Positions 36,557 to 46,113 are shown, counted from the stretch's first letter. The stretch is DNA of 64,000 nt from an uncultured Opitutales bacterium (GCA_905478775.1 CAJQKB010000034.1:1-64000); one strand, 5' to 3'. Numbers and translations: made by a program. Notes: generated from the sequence alone by a model not told the origin.

Positions 36557-37354
36557 TTACCGATTTATTCGGATCGAGATTCCCATTCCTCGGGAATGAG
36601 TGTGAGTAATTCCCGAGTATCCTCCACCTGTCACTCCAACTCCATTCATGTTCATTCCTCCAGTGTAAGGATTGACGAACACCGGAGCCGGACCTCGGGG
36701 TAAAACGATCAGTGAGTTTGGATTTTGGTTTTTGCCTAGGACCACAATTCTTTGTGGTTGCTGGTAAAGAATGGGTCCCCCGACGCTAGGCATGCCGTAT
36801 AAATTTCCTGAGGGGATAAGCACAGTTCCCGTATTTTGGGTAACGGATCGACTTGCCTGAAAGGATATACTTGCCCGCCAGTTGTTTTCGATTAGATCAA
36901 AATTTACTCTCGTTGCATTAAACCTACTATACGCCCGGCCTAGTTTGTCATAGCCGTCCACCCAAGCAAGAAAAGGGGTAGGCCCGTTTCCTATCGCAAC
37001 CGGAGGAAGTCCGGGATTATATAAGACCGTTTGGCCATACCCCACTCCGCCTGAATTTAAAATTTGTAGGAACATTTGAAGATGTCCGGGGTATTCCTTA
37101 CCGACATAAAGATAGTTTTCAGTCGCTCCCTCATGCCATTTTAAAGTATAGGCCTGATCTTCAACGCTAAAAGAAGAAAGCTTGCTATTAAAAGATTTTC
37201 CATCTTTCCGAATAATACTTACGACCTCTGATTTTTTATCATAGGCTGTAATGGAAGCCACGATTTTACGAACCCCATCTGCACTCGTGAATGTGCGGGC
37301 TTCCATAAAAGAAACAATAAGTAGAAGGCAGAAAATATGCTTAAATAATGGCAT
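36557..37354 (-). CDS. Secreted protein with SHD1-like N-terminal domain
   Basis: The 265-residue protein has a signal peptide (about 1-19). Residues about 20-75 (RTFTSADGVRKIVASITAYD, FSVEDQAYTLKW) resemble the small SLA1-homology (SHD1) domain frequent in PVC secreted proteins. The rest is a low-homology domain with a Gly/Asn-rich C-terminus (GGMNMNGVGVTGGG). No catalytic motif is seen. It diverges from the second sulfatase gene and lies 259 bases upstream of the multidomain gene's start. Function unknown. Confidence 0.7.
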   Translation of the reverse strand: MPLFKHIFCLLLIVSFMEARTFTSADGVRKIVASITAYDKKSEVVSIIRKDGKSFNSKLSSFSVEDQAYTLKWHEGATENYLYVGKEYPGHLQMFLQILNSGGVGYGQTVLYNPGLPPVAIGNGPTPFLAWVDGYDKLGRAYSRFNATRVNFDLIENNWRASISFQASRSVTQNTGTVLIPSGNLYGMPSVGGPILYQQPQRIVVLGKNQNPNSLIVLPRGPAPVFVNPYTGGMNMNGVGVTGGGYSGITHTHSRGMGISIRINR

Positions 37355-37482
37355 TTACAATCAATCTAGTCCGAAACCCTTCAAATCGTCAAATCGCAAG
37401 CTTGCTTTTTAAAGCTTGTGCATTCCGAAGGTAAGACTTGGGATGTTCTCTCAAGCCCCAATTTAAAACCAAACCATCAATC

Positions 37483-38976
37483 ATGAAAGTAACTTTATTC
37501 CTCTCCCTAATACTCTCTATTTTTACGGTAAACAAAATCTTAATATCCAAGGAGCTACCCTTTGGAGTCAGGCCCAATATCGTACTCATGATAACCGATG
37601 ATCAAGGTTATGGACCGATAGGAAAGCACGGCAATCCTTGGATCCAGACACCTAATCTTGATAAGCTACACGGGCAAAGCACCCGCTTTGAAAGGTTCTT
37701 GGTCAGTCCCACCTGCTCGCCCACCCGAGCCGCCCTTATGTCGGGCCGTCACCCCATGAAAAATGGAATTACTCACACCATTTTAGAAAGGGAAAGGATG
37801 GCATTAAGCACGGTGACCCTTCCTCAGGTGTTATCGAAGGCGGGCTATGTTTCTGGGATATTTGGCAAGTGGCATTTAGGGGACGAGGAGCCCTACCAAC
37901 CACATAAGCGCGGGTTTGACGAAGCCTTTATCCATGGAGCAGGTGGAATTGGACAGAAATTTAATTGCTCATGTGCTGATGTTCCGGGTAATCAATATTT
38001 TAATCCAACCATTCGTCACAATGGTTCCTTTGTAAGGACTAAGGGCTATTGCACCGACTTATTTTTCACCGCTGGAATGGGATGGATGAAAAAAATGAAA
38101 GACCAAGGGAAACCCTTTTTTGCCTATATCACGACGAATGCTCCGCATGGCCCTTTTATTGCTCCGCCCCAAAATGCAAAACGATTTACTGATCTTGGTT
38201 TCTCCGAAAGAGATGCCGGATTCTATGGAATGATAGAAAACATCGATCAGAATATGGGGCGGCTTATGAGCAAGCTCGACGAATGGAACCTCGCCAAGGA
38301 CACAATCCTTATTTTTATGTCTGATAATGGCTCAGTTGGCGGAATGGTACGAGAGGGCTCCAAGCTTGGTATGTCCAAGGACGGCAAGCCTATGGAAGGT
38401 TTCAATGCGGGGATGAAGGGTGCAAAAAGTTCGGCTGATGAAGGTGGGGTTCGCGTGCCATTTTTTGTTCGTTGGCCAGGCAAATTCGCAGCCGACCAAG
38501 CGGTTGAAAGGATTTCCGCTCATATTGATCTTTTACCCACACTTGCTGATATTGTGGGAATTGACCAGTTACCCAAGGGGCAAGTCGAGGGACGGAGCCT
38601 CCTGCCGCTAATCAAAAATCCACAAGCCAAGTGGAAGGACCGCTATCTTTTTACGCAGGGTGCCCGTTGGAAAACCGGTTCCGAACCGACTGATCATATG
38701 TGGAAGCGTTTTGCAGTTAGGAACGAGCGTTTTCGCCTAGTGGAGAACAAGCTCTACGATATGAAGAAAGATCCTTCGCAACTTTTGGATATTGCAGACA
38801 AAAATCCCAAAGTAGTTCAGTCGATGCGTTTAGCCTACGAAAAGTTTTGGAAGGAAACCCGCCCCCTTATGGTGAATGAGGAAGTTCCCATGTCTCCAAC
38901 CCAGCCCTACCATATACTTCATGCCAAGCAGTTAGAGAATGGCGGTATTCCGGACTGGAACGCACCCCCACTTTAA
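37483..38976 (+). CDS. Secreted sulfatase (formylglycine type), second copy
   Basis: The ATG at 37483 gives 497 residues; the frame is open upstream to 37438, but MKVTLFLSLIL is a good signal peptide start. The domain has RPNIVLMITDDQGYG (metal Asp39-Asp40), CSPTRAALMSGR with Cys78, FGKWHLGD, NAPHGPF and FMSDNGS. It is clearly divergent from the sulfatase at 31653. It heads a rightward set with the PSCyt/PSD1 and DUF1501 genes. Needs a formylglycine-generating enzyme encoded elsewhere. Its substrate is unknown; a marine sulfated glycan is likely. Confidence 0.93.
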   Translation: MKVTLFLSLILSIFTVNKILISKELPFGVRPNIVLMITDDQGYGPIGKHGNPWIQTPNLDKLHGQSTRFERFLVSPTCSPTRAALMSGRHPMKNGITHTILERERMALSTVTLPQVLSKAGYVSGIFGKWHLGDEEPYQPHKRGFDEAFIHGAGGIGQKFNCSCADVPGNQYFNPTIRHNGSFVRTKGYCTDLFFTAGMGWMKKMKDQGKPFFAYITTNAPHGPFIAPPQNAKRFTDLGFSERDAGFYGMIENIDQNMGRLMSKLDEWNLAKDTILIFMSDNGSVGGMVREGSKLGMSKDGKPMEGFNAGMKGAKSSADEGGVRVPFFVRWPGKFAADQAVERISAHIDLLPTLADIVGIDQLPKGQVEGRSLLPLIKNPQAKWKDRYLFTQGARWKTGSEPTDHMWKRFAVRNERFRLVENKLYDMKKDPSQLLDIADKNPKVVQSMRLAYEKFWKETRPLMVNEEVPMSPTQPYHILHAKQLENGGIPDWNAPPL

Positions 38977-39073
38977 CTAAAAGAATCAAAGACCATTAAA
39001 AGAAAATTAGCTAAATCGTGGGTGTAAATTTGACTTAAATAGTTGTTTTTAATGGTTTAAGTATGACTTTGTC

Positions 39074-41926
39074 ATGAATGTAATTTTCCGAACATTTGTC
39101 CTCTTTTGGATATTACAACTCGCCCATTTAAGTTTGGGGGTAGATGCCAAGAAAGTTGCGTTTTTTGAAAAGAAGATTCGACCCATTTTGGTAGAGAATT
39201 GTTACGAGTGTCATTCGGAAAAAGCCAAAAAAGTGAAAGCAAATCTATATCTCGACACGCGGGCGGGTTGGATTCAAGGGGGAGACAGCGGAACGGTAAT
39301 AGTACCCAAAAAACTTGGTCAAAGTTTATTATTTAAGGCGATAAGTTACGAGAGTAACGACCTGCGAATGCCGCCAGATGGCAAGTTGTCTAAAGAAGCG
39401 ATTAAGAATCTCCAAAAATGGATTTTGGAAGGAGCGATTGACCCTAGGGAAAATGAGATGGGAATGAAAAAAAAGCAAAACCCTATTTCCTTAAAGGAGC
39501 TAGCAGATGTACGGGACTATTGGGCTTTTAAACCGGTTCAATCTCAGCCATTTCCCAAAGTTAAGATGGCGGGATGGGCCGAAGATTCAATCGATTATTT
39601 TGTTTTGGCAAATTTGGAGTCAAAAAAATTAACCCCCTCGCGGTATGCGGATAAATATACTTTATTAAGAAGGATTTATTTTGACCTCATCGGATTACCT
39701 CCAAGCCCAGATCAAATTAATGATTTTATTTCTGATCGCTCTCCGAATGCGTTTCCAAAAGTGGTTGATGAATTACTCGGCTCAGAAAGGTTTGGAGAAA
39801 GATGGGGTCGACATTGGCTCGATGTTGCTCGTTATGCCGATACTATTGGTGGAGGCCGGAACAACCCTTTTCCTAATGCCAGCCGTTATCGAGATTATGT
39901 GGTATACAGTTTTAATAAGGACAAACCCTTTGATCGCTTTGTTATCGAGCAAATTGCGGGCGATCTGATGCCTTCAAAATCTAAATTGGAATATAATGAA
40001 TATCTTACAGGCACGGGATTTTTGGCTCTCGGTCCGCATAATTATGAATTACAGGACAAGGAACTCTTACGCATGGAAGTGGTCGACGAGCAACTAAGCG
40101 CGGTGGGTCGGGCGTTCATGGGCATTACTATGGGTTGTGCCCGCTGTCATGACCATCCCTTTGACCCGATTCCAACAAAAGAATACTATTCTATGGCGGG
40201 TATTTTTCGGAGCACTAATAGCTTGGTTCCAGGAAATGTAGCTAGTTTTCATGAAAGAGTATTGCAGGATGACTTTGGCACCCAACGAAAAGAACACGCG
40301 AGAGTCTTGACTTCTCTTGAGGAGAGATTGAAGGAAGCCATTTTAGCAGTTAGGTTATTAGGTGGTAAAAAGATAAGTTTGATTAGACAAAAAAGGAATT
40401 TAGACCCACTTTACTTAGACGGAATTGTTGTGGATGATTCAGATGCCAAATTGATCGGTAAATGGATTTCCTCGACTCACACAAATGGCTTTGTGGGAAA
40501 GCGATATTTGCATGATGACAATAAAGGTAAGGGTACTAAATCGATTACTTTTTCGGCAAATATTCCACGCAAGGGAGAATATGATGTTCAAGTTTCTTAC
40601 ACCGTTGGTTTAAATCGATCAAACAGAACTCCGGTGACCATTATGCATGCGGATGGCGAACATAAAGTCCTACTTGATCAAACAAAAGCCCCTCAAATAC
40701 TGGGAGCGTTTAAGTCGGTTGGAAGATTTAATTTCGACAGGAGAGTAATGGAGGTCGTTCAGATTACAACAGAAGGAACGAGGAAGGTTGTGATCGCGGA
40801 TGCGATCCGCTTGGTTCCGGTAATGAAAGTGCCTTCTCTCGACAAAACGGCGAAAAAAAGTACTGCTGATTCTAAAAAAAATAACATGCTTAAAGTTCAG
40901 ATTAAGAATGCAGAAATACGAGTCGAGGAGCTGAAAAATTTAATCGTTGAGCACAATAAGAAGGCTCCGCCTAAAGCTGAAAAGGCATTGTCAGTTCGAG
41001 AGCAGAAGGCAGTTGGTGATTGGCATGTTCATCTTCGTGGAGGAATCCGTAATTTGGGACCGCTTGTTCCGCGGGGATTTTTGGTAGTCGCAACCCCGCG
41101 GCATACATCTCCATTTCCCCAGATACCTGAAGGATCAAGCGGTCGCCTAGAACTTGCCCATTGGGTATCCTCTCCTCAAAACCCCCTTACTGCTCGAGTA
41201 TTTGTCAATCGGGCTTGGCATCATCTTTTTGGTCGTGGAATCGTATCGAGTACAGATAATTTCGGGAAAATGGGAAGTCGACCTACCCATCCAGAACTTC
41301 TCGATGACCTAGCACAATTTTTCATTGATAATAAATGGTCTATCAAGACACTTATCCGCAAAATTGTACTTTCGACAACATACCAAATGTCTTCCAACGC
41401 AAATGAAAAAGCATTAAAGGAGGATCCGGAGAATCAATTATTTTCTAGACAGAATAGACGAAGACTGGATGCGGAGGCAATTCGAGACGCCATGCTATTG
41501 GCAAGTGGGCAGATTACATTTGAAAACTCGAAGGCAAATCAAAATCGTTCATTGTTTCAAAAGATTGACCGGAACAAAATTCCAGAAATTTTTACTGTCT
41601 TTGATTATCCCAATCCAGGATTGGTTTCAGGGAATCGTAACACTAGCACTGTTCCTACCCAAGCTTTGTTTATGATGAATAGTGATTTTGTAATGAGGCA
41701 AGCTGTGCTTACCGCTCAAAATATCTTCGGTCGAGAAAGTGTAGATGTCGAACTCAAGATTAAATTGGTTTTCCTGAGCTGTCTTGGGCGTGAGCCGAAT
41801 TACGACGAAAAGAAACTGGTTTATAGTTACTTAGATCAAAGCTTGGACGGAGAAACTGGCTCTAAAGCAATGGAAGGCCTTGTGCATTCTCTTTTTGCAT
41901 GTTTAGATTTTCGATATTTGAATTAA
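39074..41926 (+). CDS. PSCyt1-DUF1549-DUF1553 cytochrome-like surface protein
   Basis: The 950-residue protein has a signal peptide (about 1-22). The PSCyt1 domain follows with a CxxCH heme motif (Cys43, Cys46, His47; CYECH), then DUF1549 (about 145-345) with a second CxxCH (GCARCHDHPFDP). A carbohydrate-binding-module-like insertion follows (about 450-580, KRYLHDDNKGKG), then a coiled coil (about 610-645), then DUF1553/PSD1 to the end (RVFVNRAWHHLFGRGIV, QNRRRLDAEAIRDAMLLASG). Such proteins are common in planctomycetes and verrucomicrobia beside sulfatases and DUF1501. The biochemical role is not established. DUF1501 follows 8 bases later. Confidence 0.92.
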   Translation: MNVIFRTFVLFWILQLAHLSLGVDAKKVAFFEKKIRPILVENCYECHSEKAKKVKANLYLDTRAGWIQGGDSGTVIVPKKLGQSLLFKAISYESNDLRMPPDGKLSKEAIKNLQKWILEGAIDPRENEMGMKKKQNPISLKELADVRDYWAFKPVQSQPFPKVKMAGWAEDSIDYFVLANLESKKLTPSRYADKYTLLRRIYFDLIGLPPSPDQINDFISDRSPNAFPKVVDELLGSERFGERWGRHWLDVARYADTIGGGRNNPFPNASRYRDYVVYSFNKDKPFDRFVIEQIAGDLMPSKSKLEYNEYLTGTGFLALGPHNYELQDKELLRMEVVDEQLSAVGRAFMGITMGCARCHDHPFDPIPTKEYYSMAGIFRSTNSLVPGNVASFHERVLQDDFGTQRKEHARVLTSLEERLKEAILAVRLLGGKKISLIRQKRNLDPLYLDGIVVDDSDAKLIGKWISSTHTNGFVGKRYLHDDNKGKGTKSITFSANIPRKGEYDVQVSYTVGLNRSNRTPVTIMHADGEHKVLLDQTKAPQILGAFKSVGRFNFDRRVMEVVQITTEGTRKVVIADAIRLVPVMKVPSLDKTAKKSTADSKKNNMLKVQIKNAEIRVEELKNLIVEHNKKAPPKAEKALSVREQKAVGDWHVHLRGGIRNLGPLVPRGFLVVATPRHTSPFPQIPEGSSGRLELAHWVSSPQNPLTARVFVNRAWHHLFGRGIVSSTDNFGKMGSRPTHPELLDDLAQFFIDNKWSIKTLIRKIVLSTTYQMSSNANEKALKEDPENQLFSRQNRRRLDAEAIRDAMLLASGQITFENSKANQNRSLFQKIDRNKIPEIFTVFDYPNPGLVSGNRNTSTVPTQALFMMNSDFVMRQAVLTAQNIFGRESVDVELKIKLVFLSCLGREPNYDEKKLVYSYLDQSLDGETGSKAMEGLVHSLFACLDFRYLN

Positions 41927-41933
41927 GAAAGTA

Positions 41934-43349
41934 ATGACTAGGCGTTTTCAAAAATTAACCCGAAGAAGTTTACTTCAAACAGTAGCTTGTGGGTTTGGTT
42001 CTATTGCCTTAGCCGGATTAGAAAATGCAAATGCTCAACCCTCAAGCTCCCTTCTTGCGAAGCCTCCCCGTTTTCCGCAACGAGCTAAACGGATTATCTT
42101 TATTTTTATGGCTGGTGGCCCGAGTCATGTGGATACATTTGATTACAAGCCTGAACTTTTTACGAAGGACGGAAAGGAGATCGATTTTGTAGGGGTTCGC
42201 ACAAATACATTTGGTAAAGCGAGCAAACGCAATTTGATGAAACCTCTTTGGGATTTTAAGCAACATGGACAGTGCGGAAAGCATATTTCCTCTCTATTTC
42301 CCAATATTGCGAGCCATGTCGATGAACTGGCTTTTATTCACTCCATGCATACCGAGGGAGTGGCTCACGGTCCCTCAACTCTTTTCATGCATACTGGAGC
42401 AACTAACTTGGTTCGTCCATCCATGGGGAGCTGGATATCGTATGGACTAGGATCGGAGAATCATAATTTGCCCGCTTTCGTAACTATTTCTCCATCTACA
42501 AGCAAGGGCGGTCCGAGAAATTATGGGAATGCCTTTTTGCCATCTATTCACCAGGGAACCGCCCTTGGAAGAGCTGGGAATGTGAATGGAGCCAAGATTC
42601 GAAATGTAGAAAATGCCATGCTCGGTGATTCTCAGAGAAAAAGTCGCTTTGACCTCTTGCAGAATTTAAATACGGTTCAGTCGAATCGTTATTCGCATGA
42701 TGATGAGTTGGAGGCGACTATTGAAAATTACGAATTGGCTTGGCGTATGCAGATGGAAGCGCCGGAATTAACGGATCTCTCCAAAGAAACCAAGTCGACC
42801 AAAAGTATTTATGGGATCGACGAGAAAGATACCGATGATTTTGGAAAGCAATGCTTACTGGCAAGAAGAATGGTAGAGCGAGGTGTTAGGTTCGTAAGTG
42901 TTAATTATTCGGATGAATCCGCTAATCCGAGGTGGGATCAACACAGCAACATGCCGAATCATGCCAACCATGCCAGAGCAACCGACAAGCCGGTTGCTGG
43001 ATTATTACAGGACCTAAAAGCGAGGGGCTTATTGGAAGATACCTTAGTATGGTGGGGCGGGGAATTCGGAAGAACCCCTTTTTCTCAGGGAAAAGATGGG
43101 CGTGATCATAATCCACGGGGCTTTACAGTATTTTTAGCCGGTGGTGGAATTAAGCCAGGTATTTCTTATGGTTCGACAGATGAAATTGGAGGCACTGCTG
43201 TTGATAACCGTGTCCATATGCATGATCTGCATGCCACCATTCTACACGCAATGGGCCTGAATCATGAAAAATTGACTTACAGATCTGCAGGGAGAGATTT
43301 CCGACTGACCGATGTACATGGAAGTGTGGTAGAGGATTTGTTTTCTTGA
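41934..43349 (+). CDS. DUF1501 protein with Tat-type signal
   Basis: The 471-residue protein starts with a twin-arginine signal (TRRSLLQTVACGFGS), which implies export in folded form. It continues with the DUF1501 core: RIIFIFMAGGPSHVDTFDYKP, the metal-type HTEGVAHGPS and GGEFGRTPFSQGKDGRDHNPRG. The fold is related to sulfatases/alkaline phosphatases, but it lacks the Cys-formylglycine motif. It is 8 bases after the PSCyt/PSD1 gene, the fixed partner in PVC genomes, so both probably work together. Activity is unknown. Confidence 0.92.
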   Translation: MTRRFQKLTRRSLLQTVACGFGSIALAGLENANAQPSSSLLAKPPRFPQRAKRIIFIFMAGGPSHVDTFDYKPELFTKDGKEIDFVGVRTNTFGKASKRNLMKPLWDFKQHGQCGKHISSLFPNIASHVDELAFIHSMHTEGVAHGPSTLFMHTGATNLVRPSMGSWISYGLGSENHNLPAFVTISPSTSKGGPRNYGNAFLPSIHQGTALGRAGNVNGAKIRNVENAMLGDSQRKSRFDLLQNLNTVQSNRYSHDDELEATIENYELAWRMQMEAPELTDLSKETKSTKSIYGIDEKDTDDFGKQCLLARRMVERGVRFVSVNYSDESANPRWDQHSNMPNHANHARATDKPVAGLLQDLKARGLLEDTLVWWGGEFGRTPFSQGKDGRDHNPRGFTVFLAGGGIKPGISYGSTDEIGGTAVDNRVHMHDLHATILHAMGLNHEKLTYRSAGRDFRLTDVHGSVVEDLFS

Positions 43350-43534
43350 GGTCTTATCCTTTAAACTTAGGATATCGAATTCAAAAAAGGCTAAAAGTAT
43401 TCAATCTACAATGTAGTACGTTGTTGTTAAATTTAATTCAGGATCTTCATTCTGATAGTAAAGAGCTTGCAAGATTTGCTGACAGCTGTTATTTCTGATC
43501 GCTTTCTCTAATTTTTGTACCCCCCCAATTTATT

Positions 43535-44194
43535 ATGTCAGAATTAAGTGATTTAACTATCAAGGTAGCGCCACGCGAACAAACTGGCCGCCAGGCTTGT
43601 AATAGACTCCGTGCATCCGGAAGGATACCTGCTGTTTTTTACGGCAAACAAATTAACAAGTCATATTCAATTGAAGATCGAGCAATGCGCATTCTTTTGC
43701 GAAAAGCTTCAGGATCATCGTCTTTGTTCCGTCTGCTTGGAGATAAAGGGGAAGATGAGCTTGTTTTGATTAAAGACATGCAAATGGATTCTATCAAAGA
43801 TACAATAACTCACATTGATTTTATTCAGGTTAATCGTGGTGAAGATCTTCAAACTAAAGTCCCTCTTACTCTTCTTGGAGAAGCGGAGGGAGTCAAGACA
43901 CAGGGTGGAATTTTAGAGGCACTGGTTAATGAAGTGGAAATTCGTTGCCGACCTAGTAATTTACCTTCTCAAATTGAACTTGATATATCAAAATTAGAAC
44001 TTGGAGAAAATTTACAGGTTAAAGATTTGCCGGTAATTGAAGGAGTCGCTTATGTTGCAGAATTGGATGGAATGCTTGTTTCATGCGTAGGTAGTGCGGG
44101 CGGTCGTTCATCGGCAGAAGATAGTGAGGACGGGGAGCCGGAGGAAGTTGCTACAGATCAAGAATCTACCGAAGAGACAAAATCATCTGACTAA
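43535..44194 (+). CDS. rplY: 50S ribosomal protein L25 / general stress protein CTC
   Basis: This 219-residue protein is the longer, two-domain CTC form of L25, which binds 5S rRNA. The N-terminal L25 domain has REQTGRQACNRLRASGRIPAVFYG and ITHIDFIQVNRGE; the C-terminal TL5-type domain has VPLTLLGEAEGVKTQGGILE, EIRCRPSNLPSQIELDIS. It ends in a 30-residue acidic Ser/Glu tail. It opens the rplY-pth-rpsF-ssb-rplI-dnaB run. The 186 bases before it contain no other gene. Confidence 0.94.
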   Translation: MSELSDLTIKVAPREQTGRQACNRLRASGRIPAVFYGKQINKSYSIEDRAMRILLRKASGSSSLFRLLGDKGEDELVLIKDMQMDSIKDTITHIDFIQVNRGEDLQTKVPLTLLGEAEGVKTQGGILEALVNEVEIRCRPSNLPSQIELDISKLELGENLQVKDLPVIEGVAYVAELDGMLVSCVGSAGGRSSAEDSEDGEPEEVATDQESTEETKSSD

Positions 44195-44240
44195 TCCGGA
44201 ATTTTTTATAATCTTAAAACCTTTCGATTGTAAATGACTC

Positions 44241-44834
44241 GTGGCAAATTTCGCAATAATTGGACTTGGAAATCCTGGAGATATTTATCAAAGCACTAGG
44301 CACAATTTAGGCTTTTGGTTACTTGATAAAATTGCAGAAAAAGAAAATGTCCGGTTTAATAATAGTAAAGAATTTCATGCCGATCATTTAATTATGAAAC
44401 GCAAGGAAAAAAAAGTTCTTTTAGTGAAACCCAAAACTTTTATGAATGAGAGTGGGCGCTATCTTTCGAGTATCCTGAATTATTTTCGATGCTCCCCTGA
44501 GAATGTTATAGTGCTTCACGATGAATTAACTTTGCCATTTGGCGAAATAAAAATTTCCAAAAATAGAGGAGCCGGCGGTCACAACGGGGTTAGTAGTGTA
44601 ATTTCATCACTTGGTAATTCCTTTGTGAGATTTAGACTTGGAATCGGCAACAAGCCTTTCCCTCAAATGAAACTTTCTGATTTCGTTCTTTCCAAACTTT
44701 CTGCTGAGGAATGTTTATTTTTAGAAAATAAAAAAGATAATTTTTATGACGCTCTATTTGGGATTTTAGATAACGGAATAGATGCCACAATGAATTTAAT
44801 TAACCAAACAAAACGATCCCAATCAACCTCATGA
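44241..44834 (+). CDS. pth: Peptidyl-tRNA hydrolase
   Basis: Pth releases tRNA from peptidyl-tRNA drop-off products. The 197-residue product has the signature NPGDIYQSTRHNLGFWLLD with catalytic His21, KPKTFMNESGR, VLHDELTLPFGEIKIS and GGHNGVSSVISSLG. The start is a GTG at 44241, because no in-frame ATG lies upstream and the family N-terminus begins here. Its stop overlaps the start of rpsF by four bases (ATGA), indicating coupling. Confidence 0.94.
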   Translation: MANFAIIGLGNPGDIYQSTRHNLGFWLLDKIAEKENVRFNNSKEFHADHLIMKRKEKKVLLVKPKTFMNESGRYLSSILNYFRCSPENVIVLHDELTLPFGEIKISKNRGAGGHNGVSSVISSLGNSFVRFRLGIGNKPFPQMKLSDFVLSKLSAEECLFLENKKDNFYDALFGILDNGIDATMNLINQTKRSQSTS

Positions 44835-45121
44835 ACAAGAGAAACTACTTAGCAACTATTGTATACAATGCCCGCGGGGCAGATGGATCTTCTGACGAAA
44901 TGATTCCAAAATTAAGTGAAATCATCCGCCAATCAGAAGGAGAAGTCACAAAAGTAGAAAACCAAGGTAATCACGATTTTATCTACCCACAAAGCAAGGA
45001 AGTGACCTCTGGAACTTACCTCCAATTCGAAATCGAGGCTGATGCAGAAATGCCTCTCCGCTTGAAAGAAAAATTAAAGCTAGAAAAAAAAGTTGATCGC
45101 GTTCTAATTGAGCGCAAGTAA
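44831..45121 (+). CDS. rpsF: 30S ribosomal protein S6 (bS6)
   Basis: S6 binds the central domain of 16S rRNA together with S18. The 96-residue product fits the alpha/beta S6 fold: MNKRNYLATIVYNARGADGSSDEM, an EIIRQSEGEVTKVENQG helix-strand unit, SGTYLQFEIEADAEMPLRLKEKLKLEKKVDRVLI. It is followed by ssb and then rplI. The usual rpsR (S18) gene between ssb and rplI is missing here. Confidence 0.92.
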   Translation: MNKRNYLATIVYNARGADGSSDEMIPKLSEIIRQSEGEVTKVENQGNHDFIYPQSKEVTSGTYLQFEIEADAEMPLRLKEKLKLEKKVDRVLIERK

Positions 45122-45157
45122 AGTAAGTTAAATCTTCTTTACTACTTTAAATTTATT

Positions 45158-45619
45158 ATGGCATCGTTAAACAAAGTTCTACTCATAGGAAATCTTACCC
45201 GTGACCCTGATGTAAGAATGATGACTAATGGTCGCCCAGTTTGCAATTTCGGGCTTGCCTTAAATCGCTCCTACAAGGACGCAGAGGGCAATCGTAAGGA
45301 TGAGACTACTTTTGTTGATGTTGAGTCCTTTGGCCCTAGGGCAGAAGCAGTCGGTCGGTTTTTCACTAAGGGTCGGGCAATTTTTATCGAAGGGAGACTT
45401 AAGTTAGATCAATGGGAGTCTAAGGAGGGTGAAAAGAGAAGCGCACTTAAGGTGGTTTTAGATAGTTTCGAGTTTGTTGATTCCAAGCAAGAGGGTGGTT
45501 CTACTGCACCTAGAAGTGGGGAGCAGACAGCACCACCTCAGGCAAATGAAGCCCGACCAAAACCTTCCCCCGAACCGGCTCCAGAAAGCAACGACTTAGA
45601 TGACGATGTACCTTTTTAA
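45158..45619 (+). CDS. ssb: Single-stranded DNA-binding protein
   Basis: SSB protects single-stranded DNA at replication forks. In the 153-residue product the N-terminal OB fold (about 1-108) has NKVLLIGNLTRDPDVRMMTNG, FGLALNRSYKDAEGN and FVDVESFGPRAEAV. A disordered Pro/Glu-rich linker follows, and the acidic tip DDDVPF recruits partner proteins. It lies between rpsF and rplI. The leader ends in tttattATG, the common start context of this genome. Confidence 0.96.
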   Translation: MASLNKVLLIGNLTRDPDVRMMTNGRPVCNFGLALNRSYKDAEGNRKDETTFVDVESFGPRAEAVGRFFTKGRAIFIEGRLKLDQWESKEGEKRSALKVVLDSFEFVDSKQEGGSTAPRSGEQTAPPQANEARPKPSPEPAPESNDLDDDVPF

Positions 45620-45639
45620 TCACTGACAAATTTATAATT

Positions 45640-46113
45640 ATGGCCACCACAGAAATACTACTCGTAGAACACATAAACAATCTTGGATCCGAAGGAGATG
45701 TTGTAAAGGTCCGACCTGGATTTGCACGAAATTATCTTTTGCCCCAGAAAAAAGCAGTTCCATTAAATCACGCAAATAAAAAACGTTTAGATTCATTAAA
45801 GGTTGCCCGTGCTGCCAGAGAGACTGACGAACTTCAGAAATCACAAGAGATTGCCACCAAGTTAAAGGATACAAAAATCGCCGTGGCGGTGAAGACGGGT
45901 GCGGGAGGAAAACTCTTTGGATCTGTGACTGTTCACCATATTCTTGAAAAGTTGAGTGAAAAAGGATTTACTTTCGATAAGAAACACATCACTTCATTTT
46001 CTCCGATCAAGGCATTGGGAATTAGTAAGATTTCGATTTCACTACACAAAGAAGTGGAAGCCGAAGTTGAAGTTGAAGTTGTATCTGAGAATCCAATTGA
46101 AGAGAGCGAGTAA
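45640..46113 (+). CDS. rplI: 50S ribosomal protein L9 (bL9)
   Basis: L9 is an elongated two-domain protein that binds 23S domain V. The 157-residue product has the N-terminal domain signature LLVEHINNLGSEGDVVKVRPG, FARNYLLPQKKAV and the C-terminal domain with GAGGKLFGSVTVHHIL. A short acidic tail (EVEVEVVSENPIEESE) follows. dnaB comes next, 35 bases away, the usual neighbour. Confidence 0.96.
   Translation: MATTEILLVEHINNLGSEGDVVKVRPGFARNYLLPQKKAVPLNHANKKRLDSLKVARAARETDELQKSQEIATKLKDTKIAVAVKTGAGGKLFGSVTVHHILEKLSEKGFTFDKKHITSFSPIKALGISKISISLHKEVEAEVEVEVVSENPIEESE

Noticed and set aside
38993-39055. Inverted repeat ccattaaaa / ttttaatgg before the PSCyt gene
   Set aside because: The arms are AT-only apart from two bases, and the loop is about 45 bases, so it is likely chance.
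43350-43534. Gap before rplY checked for a gene, riboswitch or terminator
   Set aside because: Only a weak 6-bp stem (tatcct/aggata) and no convincing promoter or structure were seen.
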